NCBI GenBank assembly: GCA_023229135.1
Contig: JALNZT010000018.1
Location: 1 to 64,000, forward strand
DNA from: Bacteroidales bacterium
Lineage (GTDB): Bacteria > Bacteroidota > Bacteroidia > Bacteroidales > F082
DNA length: 64,000 nt
Reading direction: 5' to 3'
Part shown: positions 7,883-16,255 of the stretch, in pieces
Position numbering within the stretch: the stretch's first letter is position 1
How the letters are laid out: each line of letters begins with the position of its first letter
Program-made: the position numbers and the translations under genes
The notes under the pieces: generated by a model
What the model was told of the DNA's origin: nothing
The model's database searches: none
Seen by the model: only the letters and a program-made list of their open reading frames with translations

Positions 7883-10800
7883 TTAAGATTTTAAATCCAA
7901 TACTTTCCATCCATCAGCAGCTAAATCTACCGTCTTATTTAAAACGTTGATGGCAGCTGTTTTATTGGCTTTGATTCTGATTTGTTTGTGGTCAATATCA
8001 AAAAGATATTTTACACCTTTGAAAGTAATTCCAAAGCCAATTTTTTTCCAGGCTACCGGCAAATTCGGATTCAAACTAAGTTGCTCGCCGCGATAATTAA
8101 GGCCCGCAAAGGTATTAAGCGCAATAATTAAAGTGCCGGCCATCACGCCTGCATGAATGCCTTCGCCGGTTGTGCCACCTTGTATATCGCTGAAATCGCT
8201 TGAGAGTGCATCCTGATACAAAGCCCAGCTCAGCTTGTGATCGCCGGTTTTGGCAGCCAGCCTTGCATGAACCACCCTACTTAAAGTAGAGCCGTGAGAA
8301 GTACGTTGCAAGTAATATTCCAAGTTGTGTTTCAGATAATCGGCAGGAAGTTTGTAGCCCATTTTCGTCAACAACTCATCCACTTCTTCTTTATTTAGGT
8401 TGTAGAAAGTCATAAGTGTATCAGCTTGTTTAGCAACCTTATAAGCATCAGCTGATTTACCCTCGGCTTTTAGGATACGGTCCATGCGGTAGATATTGCC
8501 GTATTTTTGGCGATAAGCATCCCAATCCAATTCCAATAAATCGAAATAACCATCAAACTGGGCAATGATGCCTTCGTGGTTAATCACCAGATTCAGCTTT
8601 GAAGCAATATTTTGCCAACTTTTTAGCTCATCAGCCTCAAAATCAGGCAACACTTCTTTCATATTATTGAATAGGCCGGCAATTTGTTCGGCTTTACCAA
8701 AAAGCCAGGCCACCATAATATTGGTATAGGCATTGTCGGTGAGGCCGCCTTTCTCCGTTCCGGGAAGGTGTTCGTGAAACTCATCCGGGCCCATCACCTC
8801 GCTGATATGGTAGCGACCCGAGTTCTCATCAAATTTAGCTTTGCTGGCCCAAAAACGGCAAATCTCAAAGATCATCCTTGCGCCATATTGTTTCAAGAAG
8901 TTGATGTCTCGTGTGATCCAATAATAATCCCAAACGTTGTAAGCTATAGCCAACGACACATGGCGCTGCAACGAGGAGTGGTCGTCGCCCCATTCTCCGG
9001 TGAGGGGATTGAGATGTACAACCTGTGTTTCCTCGCGTCCGTCGCTACCACTTTGCCAGGGAAACATTGCGCCCTGATAGCCATGTTCGGCTGCATATTT
9101 GCGTGCTTCGGGCAGGCGTTTATAGCGGTACATCAGCATGGATTTGGCTACTTCGGGCAGGTGTAAATCGTAGAGTGGCAGGATAAATAACTCATCCCAA
9201 AAGATATGACCGCGATAAGCCTCGCCGTGCAGCCCGCGGGCGGTAATGCTCGCATCGAGCTGCCTGTTGAAAGGCGACATCGAGACCAGCAAATGATAGG
9301 TGTGCAGCCGTAATAGCTTCTGTGACCAGCGATCGCCTTCTACTTTTATGTCCATTTCGTCCCAAAGTGCTGCCCACTTTTTGCTGTTTTCTGCCTGCAT
9401 CGTTTCAAAATCGGGAGCTGTTTTCGCCGCCGCAAAAGCCGAAGCGAGGGCGTCGTCAACAAAATGCTCTTTATCGCTGCAAATTCCCACGGTTTTTTCC
9501 AAACACAGATTTTCACCTTGCTTTATTTCCTGAGAAATTTCAGTGAAAACTCGACTTTCTGAAACCTCTTTTTTCTCTTCATTTTTTAATTCAATGCCAT
9601 TCAGAAAGAACTTATTTCTTGCTACCTCCGCAATTTGATGTTTTGACTGATTAGTCTTGACCAACACAAACATTTTCGGTTCTTCAAAGCCTTGCTTTAA
9701 GGGTTCAAGATGTTTTGACGCTAGTGATTTGTATCGTTCCACACCTTCATTAATAATAGCACCATCAATACCTGAACGTAAACTAACTGATCCCGAATAG
9801 TTTAAAGGTTTAATTTGATATTGCAAAGCGGCCACAAGTGTGTTTTCCAGGCAGGCCAAACGTTTGCTGCTTACAGCAGTTTGCCTTCCTTGGGCGTCTT
9901 CTACCACCATCTCGCGTTCGAGCAAGGCATTTTTAAAGTCGATACGTCTTTTGGTGGAAATAATTTTGTCTTTGTTGGGGTCAAACCAGTCGCCGCCATC
10001 AATTTTAAAACTAACCGGAAGCCAATTGGGCAGGTTTACGAAATCCTCGTTTTCCACATCACGCCCGGCGATTTCCGTAACCAGCCGGTTATACATGCCG
10101 GCCATATAAGTTCCCGGATAATTATTGGGATTGGCGGTGGTTTCTTCCATCGCGCCGCGCACGCCAAAATAGCCGTTGCCAACCGTGAGCAAAGCTTCGC
10201 GCGAACGTTCTTTTTTTGGATTGTAGCCGTGATATGTGATTGACCAGCTGTCTTTTTCAGCGCCTTCGGCAAACCATTTATTAAAGCTTTCAATGCTTAC
10301 CTCTTCCAAATCTTCCACCACGATATCTGCGCCATTATCGTATAGCTCCGTGACATTTTTTTCGCGGGCAACGCCTAAAACCAGTCCGAAGCGGCCATTT
10401 TTCCCGGCTGCTACGCCCGAAACCGCATCTTCCACCACAATGCTGCGGTCATAGCTACAGCCCAAACGGTCAGCAGCGGTAGTGAAGATATCTGCTTCCG
10501 GTTTTCCTTTCAAGCCAAGTTCGACGGAAACCACGCCATCAATGCGTGTTTCAATCAAATCGAGCAGGCCGGCAGCCCGCAAAACGCCTTCGCAATTTTT
10601 GCTTGACGAAGCTACTCCAACACGATAACCTTTTTGGCGTAACTCCTTCATCAGCTTTACAGTAGAAGGATAAACCTCCACGCCATCAACTTCGAGTACT
10701 GCATTAAAAGCTTGGTTTTTTCGGTTGCCAAGGCCACAAACAGTTTGCGCATCGGGTGCATCATCCGGGCTACCATAAGGCAGCTCAATATTACGCGAGG

Positions 10801-11023
10801 CCAAAAAATCGGCAACGCCTTTGTAGCGCGGTTTGCCGTCAACAAAAGGCAGGTAATCGGCTTTGTGGTCAAAGGGTACAAAGTTGGTTCCGTGCTTTTC
10901 GGCTTGGCTTTTTAAAAAGCTGTCAAACATCAGTTTCCAGGCGGCGCTGTGTACCAAAGCGGTTTTGGTAATCACGCCATCCAGGTCGAAAATTACGGCA
11001 TCAAAGAGTTTTTGCGAATTCAT
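7883..11023 (-). CDS. Beta-phosphoglucomutase / GH65 disaccharide phosphorylase fusion
   Basis: 1046-aa two-domain enzyme. Residues 1 to about 245 are a HAD-type beta-phosphoglucomutase, with DLDGVIT (motif I) near residue 12 and a KPEADIF/VVEDAVSG region. Residues from about 258 to the end are a GH65 inverting phosphorylase (maltose, trehalose or kojibiose type), with catalytic acid Glu748 in GPDEFHE and the phosphate-binding HGSTLS region. Expected chemistry is disaccharide plus phosphate to beta-glucose 1-phosphate plus glucose, with the N-terminal domain turning the product into glucose 6-phosphate. No signal peptide, so cytoplasmic. The treS gene ends 23 bases upstream, favouring maltose or trehalose as substrate. 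The exact substrate cannot be decided here. Confidence 0.93.
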   Translation of the reverse strand: MNSQKLFDAVIFDLDGVITKTALVHSAAWKLMFDSFLKSQAEKHGTNFVPFDHKADYLPFVDGKPRYKGVADFLASRNIELPYGSPDDAPDAQTVCGLGNRKNQAFNAVLEVDGVEVYPSTVKLMKELRQKGYRVGVASSSKNCEGVLRAAGLLDLIETRIDGVVSVELGLKGKPEADIFTTAADRLGCSYDRSIVVEDAVSGVAAGKNGRFGLVLGVAREKNVTELYDNGADIVVEDLEEVSIESFNKWFAEGAEKDSWSITYHGYNPKKERSREALLTVGNGYFGVRGAMEETTANPNNYPGTYMAGMYNRLVTEIAGRDVENEDFVNLPNWLPVSFKIDGGDWFDPNKDKIISTKRRIDFKNALLEREMVVEDAQGRQTAVSSKRLACLENTLVAALQYQIKPLNYSGSVSLRSGIDGAIINEGVERYKSLASKHLEPLKQGFEEPKMFVLVKTNQSKHQIAEVARNKFFLNGIELKNEEKKEVSESRVFTEISQEIKQGENLCLEKTVGICSDKEHFVDDALASAFAAAKTAPDFETMQAENSKKWAALWDEMDIKVEGDRWSQKLLRLHTYHLLVSMSPFNRQLDASITARGLHGEAYRGHIFWDELFILPLYDLHLPEVAKSMLMYRYKRLPEARKYAAEHGYQGAMFPWQSGSDGREETQVVHLNPLTGEWGDDHSSLQRHVSLAIAYNVWDYYWITRDINFLKQYGARMIFEICRFWASKAKFDENSGRYHISEVMGPDEFHEHLPGTEKGGLTDNAYTNIMVAWLFGKAEQIAGLFNNMKEVLPDFEADELKSWQNIASKLNLVINHEGIIAQFDGYFDLLELDWDAYRQKYGNIYRMDRILKAEGKSADAYKVAKQADTLMTFYNLNKEEVDELLTKMGYKLPADYLKHNLEYYLQRTSHGSTLSRVVHARLAAKTGDHKLSWALYQDALSSDFSDIQGGTTGEGIHAGVMAGTLIIALNTFAGLNYRGEQLSLNPNLPVAWKKIGFGITFKGVKYLFDIDHKQIRIKANKTAAINVLNKTVDLAADGWKVLDLKS

Positions 11024-11046
11024 ATTTTAGGTTTCTTACGGTTGTA

Positions 11047-12741
11047 TTAGTCGATTTTGAGCCAATGATAGGCAAAAGGTTTTAAAGTTAACTCGCCGAG
11101 GCCAACTTCTTTGTCCTGAAGTAAATCAACAGCGGTAGCTCCAAAATCTTTGAGGCTAACAGCCTGCGGTTTAGCAGAAAGATTTTGAAGAACGAGTATT
11201 TTATGATTTTTGTTCTCACGCAGATAAGCCAGCACCGCTTCATTGTCTTCAAAATCAACAAAATTCATGCTTCCTGTACCAAAAACACCAGCCTGATGCC
11301 GTAGTTTTAGCATTTTCTGGATACGTGCAAAAAGTCGGTATTGAAAAGTTGAAGGATCGCTGAGCTGGGCTTCACGCAATGTCCAGTTGATTTTGCCGCG
11401 CACCAGAAAACGGGTGTCATTTTTGCCGGTAAGTTCTATCATTTCTTCGTAGAAACGCTGGTCATTTTCCTTGCCAAACTCATCACCATAGTAGATCACC
11501 GGTGTGCCGGGAAGGGTAAGCATCATGGAATAAGCCAGGCCAATTTTGCGCTCGTCAAACTGAAAAAGATTGGCCAGTCGGGCTGAAACACCTTCTCCCT
11601 GGCGGAAATCCCACTCGGGTTGCAGGCAATAATTTTCGTGGATATATTGTCGGTCTTCCTCAGAAACATAAACCAACTCGAGGCTGAGCTCATCGTGGCA
11701 ACGCAAAAAAGTAAACCATTGCGTGCCTTCGGGGATGGGTGGTGTTACAGCAGGATCGAGGATATTTTTAATAGGTGTAGCACGCTGACTAACAATGGCT
11801 TTGTAGAACATCGGCATCAGCGGGAAATGGTAGGCGGCGTGACATTCGTCGCCATCGCCCAGATACTCCACCACTTTGTTGGGTTGCTGGCATGCTTCGG
11901 CGAGCAATAAACTGCCCGGACGAACGCTATCCAAAACCGCCCTAAAAAACTTCATAATCAGGTGAGTTTGGGGTAGGTTTTCGCAGTCTGTCTCCTCCTC
12001 CTTCCAGAGATACGGAATGGCATCAGCACGAAAACCATCCACGCCCATCTGCTGCCAATACAAGAAATGCCGCAGCATATCGAGCAGCACTTTGGGATTG
12101 CGGTAATTCAAATCAGGCTGAAAATTAAAAAAACGGTGAAAATAATTCCAGTGGCCCAGCGGCTCCCAGTTACTGGTTTCCATGCCTTTAAATATGATGC
12201 GCGCATCCTTATATAAACTGGTGTCTTTTGACCAAATAAAATAATCGCGGTATGGGCTGTCCTCAGATGTCTTGGCACTTTGAAACCAGGGATGTGTTTC
12301 GGAGACATGGTTGAGGGCAATATCAAAAATTACACGCAGCCCACGCTGATGGGCTTCTTCAAGGAATTTTCCAAAAACCGCTTCCTGCTCTTCTTTGCTG
12401 TGATTTTTGGGCAGACCCAACAATTCATGCCTGATTTTATCGTAGTTGCGTATATCAAAACCGGCATCACGCATAGGCGAATCGAGGATTGGCAACAGCC
12501 AGAGCGTGTTTACACCAAGCGATTTTATATAATCCAACTTCGCACTAAGTCCATCAAAATCTTTGTTAAACAAATCGACGTATAGCGAATAAACCACCGC
12601 TTCCTGATACCAATGTGGTTCGGCGACTTTCTCAGTTGATTTAAGCGCGTCCAACTCAGCTAAAAAATCAGCCAGCAGTTCTTGTGAAGTTTCCGGATAA
12701 ATTTGAGTCCAGAGCGAGCTAATTATCCTTTTAACACTCAT
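11047..12741 (-). CDS. treS: Trehalose synthase-like GH13 (maltose alpha-glucosyltransferase)
   Basis: 564-aa GH13 enzyme closest to the TreS subfamily, which interconverts maltose and trehalose. The HWYQEAVVYSLYV opening, the DAIPYLWKEE...CENLPQTH block and the LRCHDELSLE block are characteristic. Catalytic residues are Asp240 (nucleophile, GFRAD), Glu282 (acid/base, LLAEA) and Asp350 (CHD). No signal peptide and no fused maltokinase domain. It is the first gene of the leftward operon with the GH65 fusion and the two kinases. The 318-bp divergent region upstream holds two LacI-operator-like sites. A related GH13 activity such as amylosucrase-like transfer is possible but less likely. Confidence 0.85.
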   Translation of the reverse strand: MSVKRIISSLWTQIYPETSQELLADFLAELDALKSTEKVAEPHWYQEAVVYSLYVDLFNKDFDGLSAKLDYIKSLGVNTLWLLPILDSPMRDAGFDIRNYDKIRHELLGLPKNHSKEEQEAVFGKFLEEAHQRGLRVIFDIALNHVSETHPWFQSAKTSEDSPYRDYFIWSKDTSLYKDARIIFKGMETSNWEPLGHWNYFHRFFNFQPDLNYRNPKVLLDMLRHFLYWQQMGVDGFRADAIPYLWKEEETDCENLPQTHLIMKFFRAVLDSVRPGSLLLAEACQQPNKVVEYLGDGDECHAAYHFPLMPMFYKAIVSQRATPIKNILDPAVTPPIPEGTQWFTFLRCHDELSLELVYVSEEDRQYIHENYCLQPEWDFRQGEGVSARLANLFQFDERKIGLAYSMMLTLPGTPVIYYGDEFGKENDQRFYEEMIELTGKNDTRFLVRGKINWTLREAQLSDPSTFQYRLFARIQKMLKLRHQAGVFGTGSMNFVDFEDNEAVLAYLRENKNHKILVLQNLSAKPQAVSLKDFGATAVDLLQDKEVGLGELTLKPFAYHWLKID

Positions 12742-13059
12742 TTTCAGTTTTTTATGTCTTTATTATTGCCAACAACAAAACTAATTAATTTCAGCCTCAA
12801 AACAGCTGTTTTACGTTTTGTTAGCCCAATTTCAGATTGCAAACGGTTTCGGTAAAAAAAGTAAAAATTAGGTGCTACTTGCGTGCTCAGAGCTTTATTA
12901 CTGCAAACGCTTTGATGTTAAACGGATTGAGCCACGGCGGATGATGTTTAAATAGAATTTTCCCTTTTCTGTAATCTTACCATTAATGCGGTTTAATTAT
13001 CTTTACACACTTATCGAAATTCATCGTTTTCATTTGCCTTAACACAAAAATTATTCCTG
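12742..13059. promoter_or_regulatory. Divergent regulatory region of the glucan/trehalose operons
   Basis: The 318-bp gap separates leftward treS from rightward SusA-like GH13. It holds TGCAAACGGTTTCGG at 12838-12852 and TGCAAACGCTTTGAT at 12902-12916. Both follow TGCAAACG-N-TTT and approach the LacI/CcpA-type operator pattern TGnAAnCGnTnnCA. A perfect palindrome AAAACAGCTGTTTT is at 12799-12812. A -7-like box TATCTTTA at 12998-13005 precedes the rightward gene. No LacI-family gene is in the window, so the regulator is unknown. Confidence 0.5.
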
Positions 13060-14928
13060 ATGCCCAAAAGATCCCTTACTCTCCAACTGCTGTTTTTAAT
13101 TTTGCTAACTTTCAGTCTAAACCTGCAAGCACAGAAAAAAAGTGCCGATATCAAAATTGAGCCGCCGTTTTGGTGGACCGGCATGCAAAACAAAGCACTT
13201 CAACTGATGGTTTACGGCGAAAATATTGGTGAAACCCGCGTTACTATCGACTATCCGGGCGTAAAAACAACGCGCGTTTCTGCCGTAGAAAATCCCAATT
13301 ACCTATTCATTGATCTGGAGATTTCAGAGACCGCCGTTCCGGGAGATTTAGAAATTGTTTTCTCACAAAAAGGAAAAACAATTCAAAAAACCACATACAC
13401 ACTTCACCAAAGGCGCGAGGGTTCTGCTCTGCGCGAAGGTTTTAATTCATCCGATGTGATTTATCTGCTGATGCCCGATCGCTTTGCCAATGGCAATCCT
13501 GAAAACGACGATATGCCCGGTATGCTCGAAAAAGCCAACCGCAAAAACCCGGATGGCCGTCATGGTGGCGACCTCGAAGGAATTATGCAAAAACTCGACT
13601 ATTTCACCGATTTGGGCGTTACGGCACTCTGGCTCAATCCCGTAGTCGAAAACAATATGCCGGCTTATAGCTATCACGGTTATGCTATCACCGATTTTTA
13701 TAAGGTTGATCCGCGTTTTGGCGATAACGAAACCTACCGCAAACTCGTTGAAGAAGCCAAGAAAAAAGACCTCAAAATTATTAAGGACATGGTGTTTAAC
13801 CACTATGGCACAGGACATTGGTGGACAAATGATCTGCCGATGAGCGACTGGGTAAACGAATGGCCTGAATTTACCCGTTCCAACTACCGCGGCGGCTCGC
13901 TTACCGATCCTTATGCCTCTGAATTTGACAAAGACAAAATGCTACGCGGCTGGTTTGATGTAACCATGGCCGATCTCAATCAAAAAAATCCTTTTGTAGC
14001 CAACTACCTGATACAAAACAGTATCTGGTGGGTAGAATACGCTGATTTAGGCGGCATCCGGATGGATACTTACCCCTACTCATTTCAAAGTTTTATGCAA
14101 GAATGGATGCAACGCCTGATGGCTGAATACCCTAATTTTTCGGTAGTTGGCGAGGTTTGGCTCAATGTTTCCCCACAAGTAGCCTATTGGCAGGAAAACG
14201 ACCACAACTTCGACAGTTTTCATTCACACCTGAACTATGTAATGGACTTCCCGCTGAAATATGCCATCGGCAGAGCATTTAACGAAGACAACGGCTGGAG
14301 TAGCGGCGTGGCAGCACTTTACGAATCGTTGAGCCTCGACTTTTTGTATGGCGACACCGACAAAATCGTCAACTTTCTGGATAACCACGATATGGATCGC
14401 ATCGCCACAACTATGCAGGAAGACATCAATAAACAAAAGCTGGCAGCCACTTTCCTGCTCACCATCCGCGGCACACCGCAGCTTTATTACGGCAACGAAT
14501 TGGGTACGCCGGGCGTAGAGCATAAAGGCCATGGCCTAATGCGCAACGATTTTTCGGGAGGCTGGGAAGGCGATACGCACAACGCTTTTGAAGCCAGCGG
14601 CAGAACCACAGAACAAAACGAGCTTTGGAACCATTTCAGGACTTTGCTGCATTACCGCCAAAAAACCAAAGTGCTGCAAACCGGTCAGCTCACACATTAT
14701 ATCCCCGAAGATGGTGTTTACGTGTATTTTAGGTATGACGATGAGCAAACTGTAATGGTAGTTTTAAATAACAACCCCACAGAAAAAACCATCAAATTAG
14801 ACCGTTTTGCCGAAAACCTGCAAGGCTTCAAAACCGGCACCGATCTATTGCACCGCACTTATTTTGAGCACTTAAACGAAATTTCAATTCCGGCTATGGA
14901 CAGCCGCGTGATTGAGTTGAAGCGATAA
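13060..14928 (+). CDS. Secreted GH13 neopullulanase/cyclomaltodextrinase (SusA-like)
   Basis: 622-aa alpha-glucan hydrolase with a signal peptide (residues 1-25, ending LQAQ), so periplasmic or exported. Residues about 30-115 form the N-terminal beta-sandwich of cyclomaltodextrinases and neopullulanases. The GH13 barrel follows, with Asp336 (GIRMD), Glu365 (VVGEVW) and Asp444 (LDNHD) as catalytic residues. A C-terminal beta domain covers about 540-622. This is the architecture of Bacteroides SusA, which cuts imported maltodextrins. It is the first rightward gene of the glucan island; the next glucan gene lies beyond a restriction-modification island, which may have split an older operon. Confidence 0.9.
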   Translation: MPKRSLTLQLLFLILLTFSLNLQAQKKSADIKIEPPFWWTGMQNKALQLMVYGENIGETRVTIDYPGVKTTRVSAVENPNYLFIDLEISETAVPGDLEIVFSQKGKTIQKTTYTLHQRREGSALREGFNSSDVIYLLMPDRFANGNPENDDMPGMLEKANRKNPDGRHGGDLEGIMQKLDYFTDLGVTALWLNPVVENNMPAYSYHGYAITDFYKVDPRFGDNETYRKLVEEAKKKDLKIIKDMVFNHYGTGHWWTNDLPMSDWVNEWPEFTRSNYRGGSLTDPYASEFDKDKMLRGWFDVTMADLNQKNPFVANYLIQNSIWWVEYADLGGIRMDTYPYSFQSFMQEWMQRLMAEYPNFSVVGEVWLNVSPQVAYWQENDHNFDSFHSHLNYVMDFPLKYAIGRAFNEDNGWSSGVAALYESLSLDFLYGDTDKIVNFLDNHDMDRIATTMQEDINKQKLAATFLLTIRGTPQLYYGNELGTPGVEHKGHGLMRNDFSGGWEGDTHNAFEASGRTTEQNELWNHFRTLLHYRQKTKVLQTGQLTHYIPEDGVYVYFRYDDEQTVMVVLNNNPTEKTIKLDRFAENLQGFKTGTDLLHRTYFEHLNEISIPAMDSRVIELKR

Positions 14929-14980
14929 AACAAGCTGAATTATGTTTCACTTTCAAAAGCATCAGCATCAAAAACTACAG

Positions 14981-15009
14981 TTTGGAAAGAAAAATAAAAA
15001 CTATATTTG
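14981..15009 (+). promoter_or_regulatory. Promoter of the restriction-modification operon
   Basis: TTTG (14981-14984) and TATATTTG (15002-15009) are 17 bases apart and fit the Bacteroidota consensus. Just downstream, an 8-bp direct repeat ATGTCAAG occurs at 15017-15024 and at 15033-15040, the second copy starting with the initiation codon of the XRE regulator. The repeat is a plausible binding site for that regulator, which would then shut off its own operon like a C protein. Confidence 0.55.
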
Positions 15010-15032
15010 TCAATTAATGTCAAGACTTAATT

Positions 15033-15344
15033 ATGTCAAGTATATTTGGTAAGAAACTGAAATCGCTACGAGAGGAAAAACGGATTCCTCAAAGACAGTT
15101 GGCTGCCGTGTTAGAAATTGACACAGCAACTTACTGTAAAATCGAAAAAGGTAGCCGGCGAGCTAAACGAGAACAAGTTATCAAGCTTGCAACATTGTTG
15201 AACTTTAATAAAAATGAACTTTTTAGATTATGGTCAGCAGACAAGGTTTATGACATTATTGCAGATGAGGACGATGCTTCGCAAATATTGAATATTGTTG
15301 CAGAAAATATCGTGGCTTACAAACGAAAATCAACCAAAGTATGA
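15033..15344 (+). CDS. XRE-family regulator of the restriction-modification system
   Basis: 103-aa protein with an N-terminal Cro/C1 helix-turn-helix (about residues 6-62; RQLAAVLEIDTATYCKIEKG is the recognition region) and a short acidic C-terminal tail. It overlaps the methylase start by 4 bases (ATGA), so translation is coupled. Position and size fit a controller of a type II restriction-modification operon. Direct repeats of ATGTCAAG flank its start and may be its operator. It is somewhat longer than classical C proteins (about 80 aa), so a general XRE regulator remains possible. Confidence 0.82.
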   Translation: MSSIFGKKLKSLREEKRIPQRQLAAVLEIDTATYCKIEKGSRRAKREQVIKLATLLNFNKNELFRLWSADKVYDIIADEDDASQILNIVAENIVAYKRKSTKV

Positions 15345-16249
15345 AACCATTAGTCAAATACAGAGGGGGCAAGTCTAAAGAAATACCTCATATCTTAAAT
15401 TATATTCCACAATTTAGCGGAAAATATATTGAGCCTTTTTTTGGCGGTGGGGCTTTGTATTTTCACTTAGAGCCAAAAAACGCCATTATCAATGATATTA
15501 ATTCAAAGCTAATGAATTTTTATCTTGGTGTGAAAAATGATTTCAATCAACTAAAGAAAGAACTTGATGATATAGGTAAGACTTATAAGGTAAATCGAAG
15601 AAGGTTTGAAGAGCTGAAATCAAGAACACCTGAACAACGCGTAAAGGATGATAATGAAGCTCTCTACTACGAAATTAGAGATATGTTCAACGATTTGTCA
15701 GAAAAGAAATATTCCGATCCGCTGTTGTATTTTTTTATAAACAAAACCGCATATTCGGGAATGATTCGCTATAATGCTAAGGGTGAGTTTAATGTACCTT
15801 ATGGTCGATACGCCAACTTAAACACCTCTTTAGTTACTGCTAATCATCACAAATTACTTTCAAATACGGAAATATATAATCTAGACTATAAACATATTTT
15901 TAATTTAGTAGAAAAAGATGATTTTATGTTTTTAGACCCACCCTATGATTGTATTTTTTCTGATTACGGTAATGTAGAGCATAAAGATGGGTTTGATGAA
16001 GAAAATCATATTGAATTAGCTGCCAATTTCCGTAGTTTGGAATGCAAAGCACTAATGGTAATAGGAAGAACACCATTGACAGAAAAACTCTATGATGATA
16101 TGATTATAGCCGAATATGGGAAATCTTATAGCGTAAACATTAGAAACAGATTTAAATCTACTGCAAAACATATTTTAATCTCGAACTATGGAAATGAATC
16201 TGAAAAACGCTTTCCTAAAATTGCATTTCAAGAAGAATTAGCCCTTTAA
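15341..16249 (+). CDS. DNA adenine N6-methyltransferase, Dam/D12 class
   Basis: 302-aa methyltransferase of the D12 class (alpha order of motifs). The SAM-binding PFFGGGALYF motif I lies near residue 31-40, after VKYRGGK. The catalytic DPPY motif IV lies near residue 199. The YNAKGEFNVPYGRY block is typical of Dam and GATC-type methylases. It starts inside the regulator gene and ends 6 bases before the nuclease gene, giving a regulator-methylase-nuclease operon. It should protect host DNA from the AlwI-family nuclease. A GATC or GANTC-like target is expected from the pairing, but the real site is not visible from sequence. Confidence 0.9.
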   Translation: MKPLVKYRGGKSKEIPHILNYIPQFSGKYIEPFFGGGALYFHLEPKNAIINDINSKLMNFYLGVKNDFNQLKKELDDIGKTYKVNRRRFEELKSRTPEQRVKDDNEALYYEIRDMFNDLSEKKYSDPLLYFFINKTAYSGMIRYNAKGEFNVPYGRYANLNTSLVTANHHKLLSNTEIYNLDYKHIFNLVEKDDFMFLDPPYDCIFSDYGNVEHKDGFDEENHIELAANFRSLECKALMVIGRTPLTEKLYDDMIIAEYGKSYSVNIRNRFKSTAKHILISNYGNESEKRFPKIAFQEELAL

Positions 16250-16255
16250 AATTAT

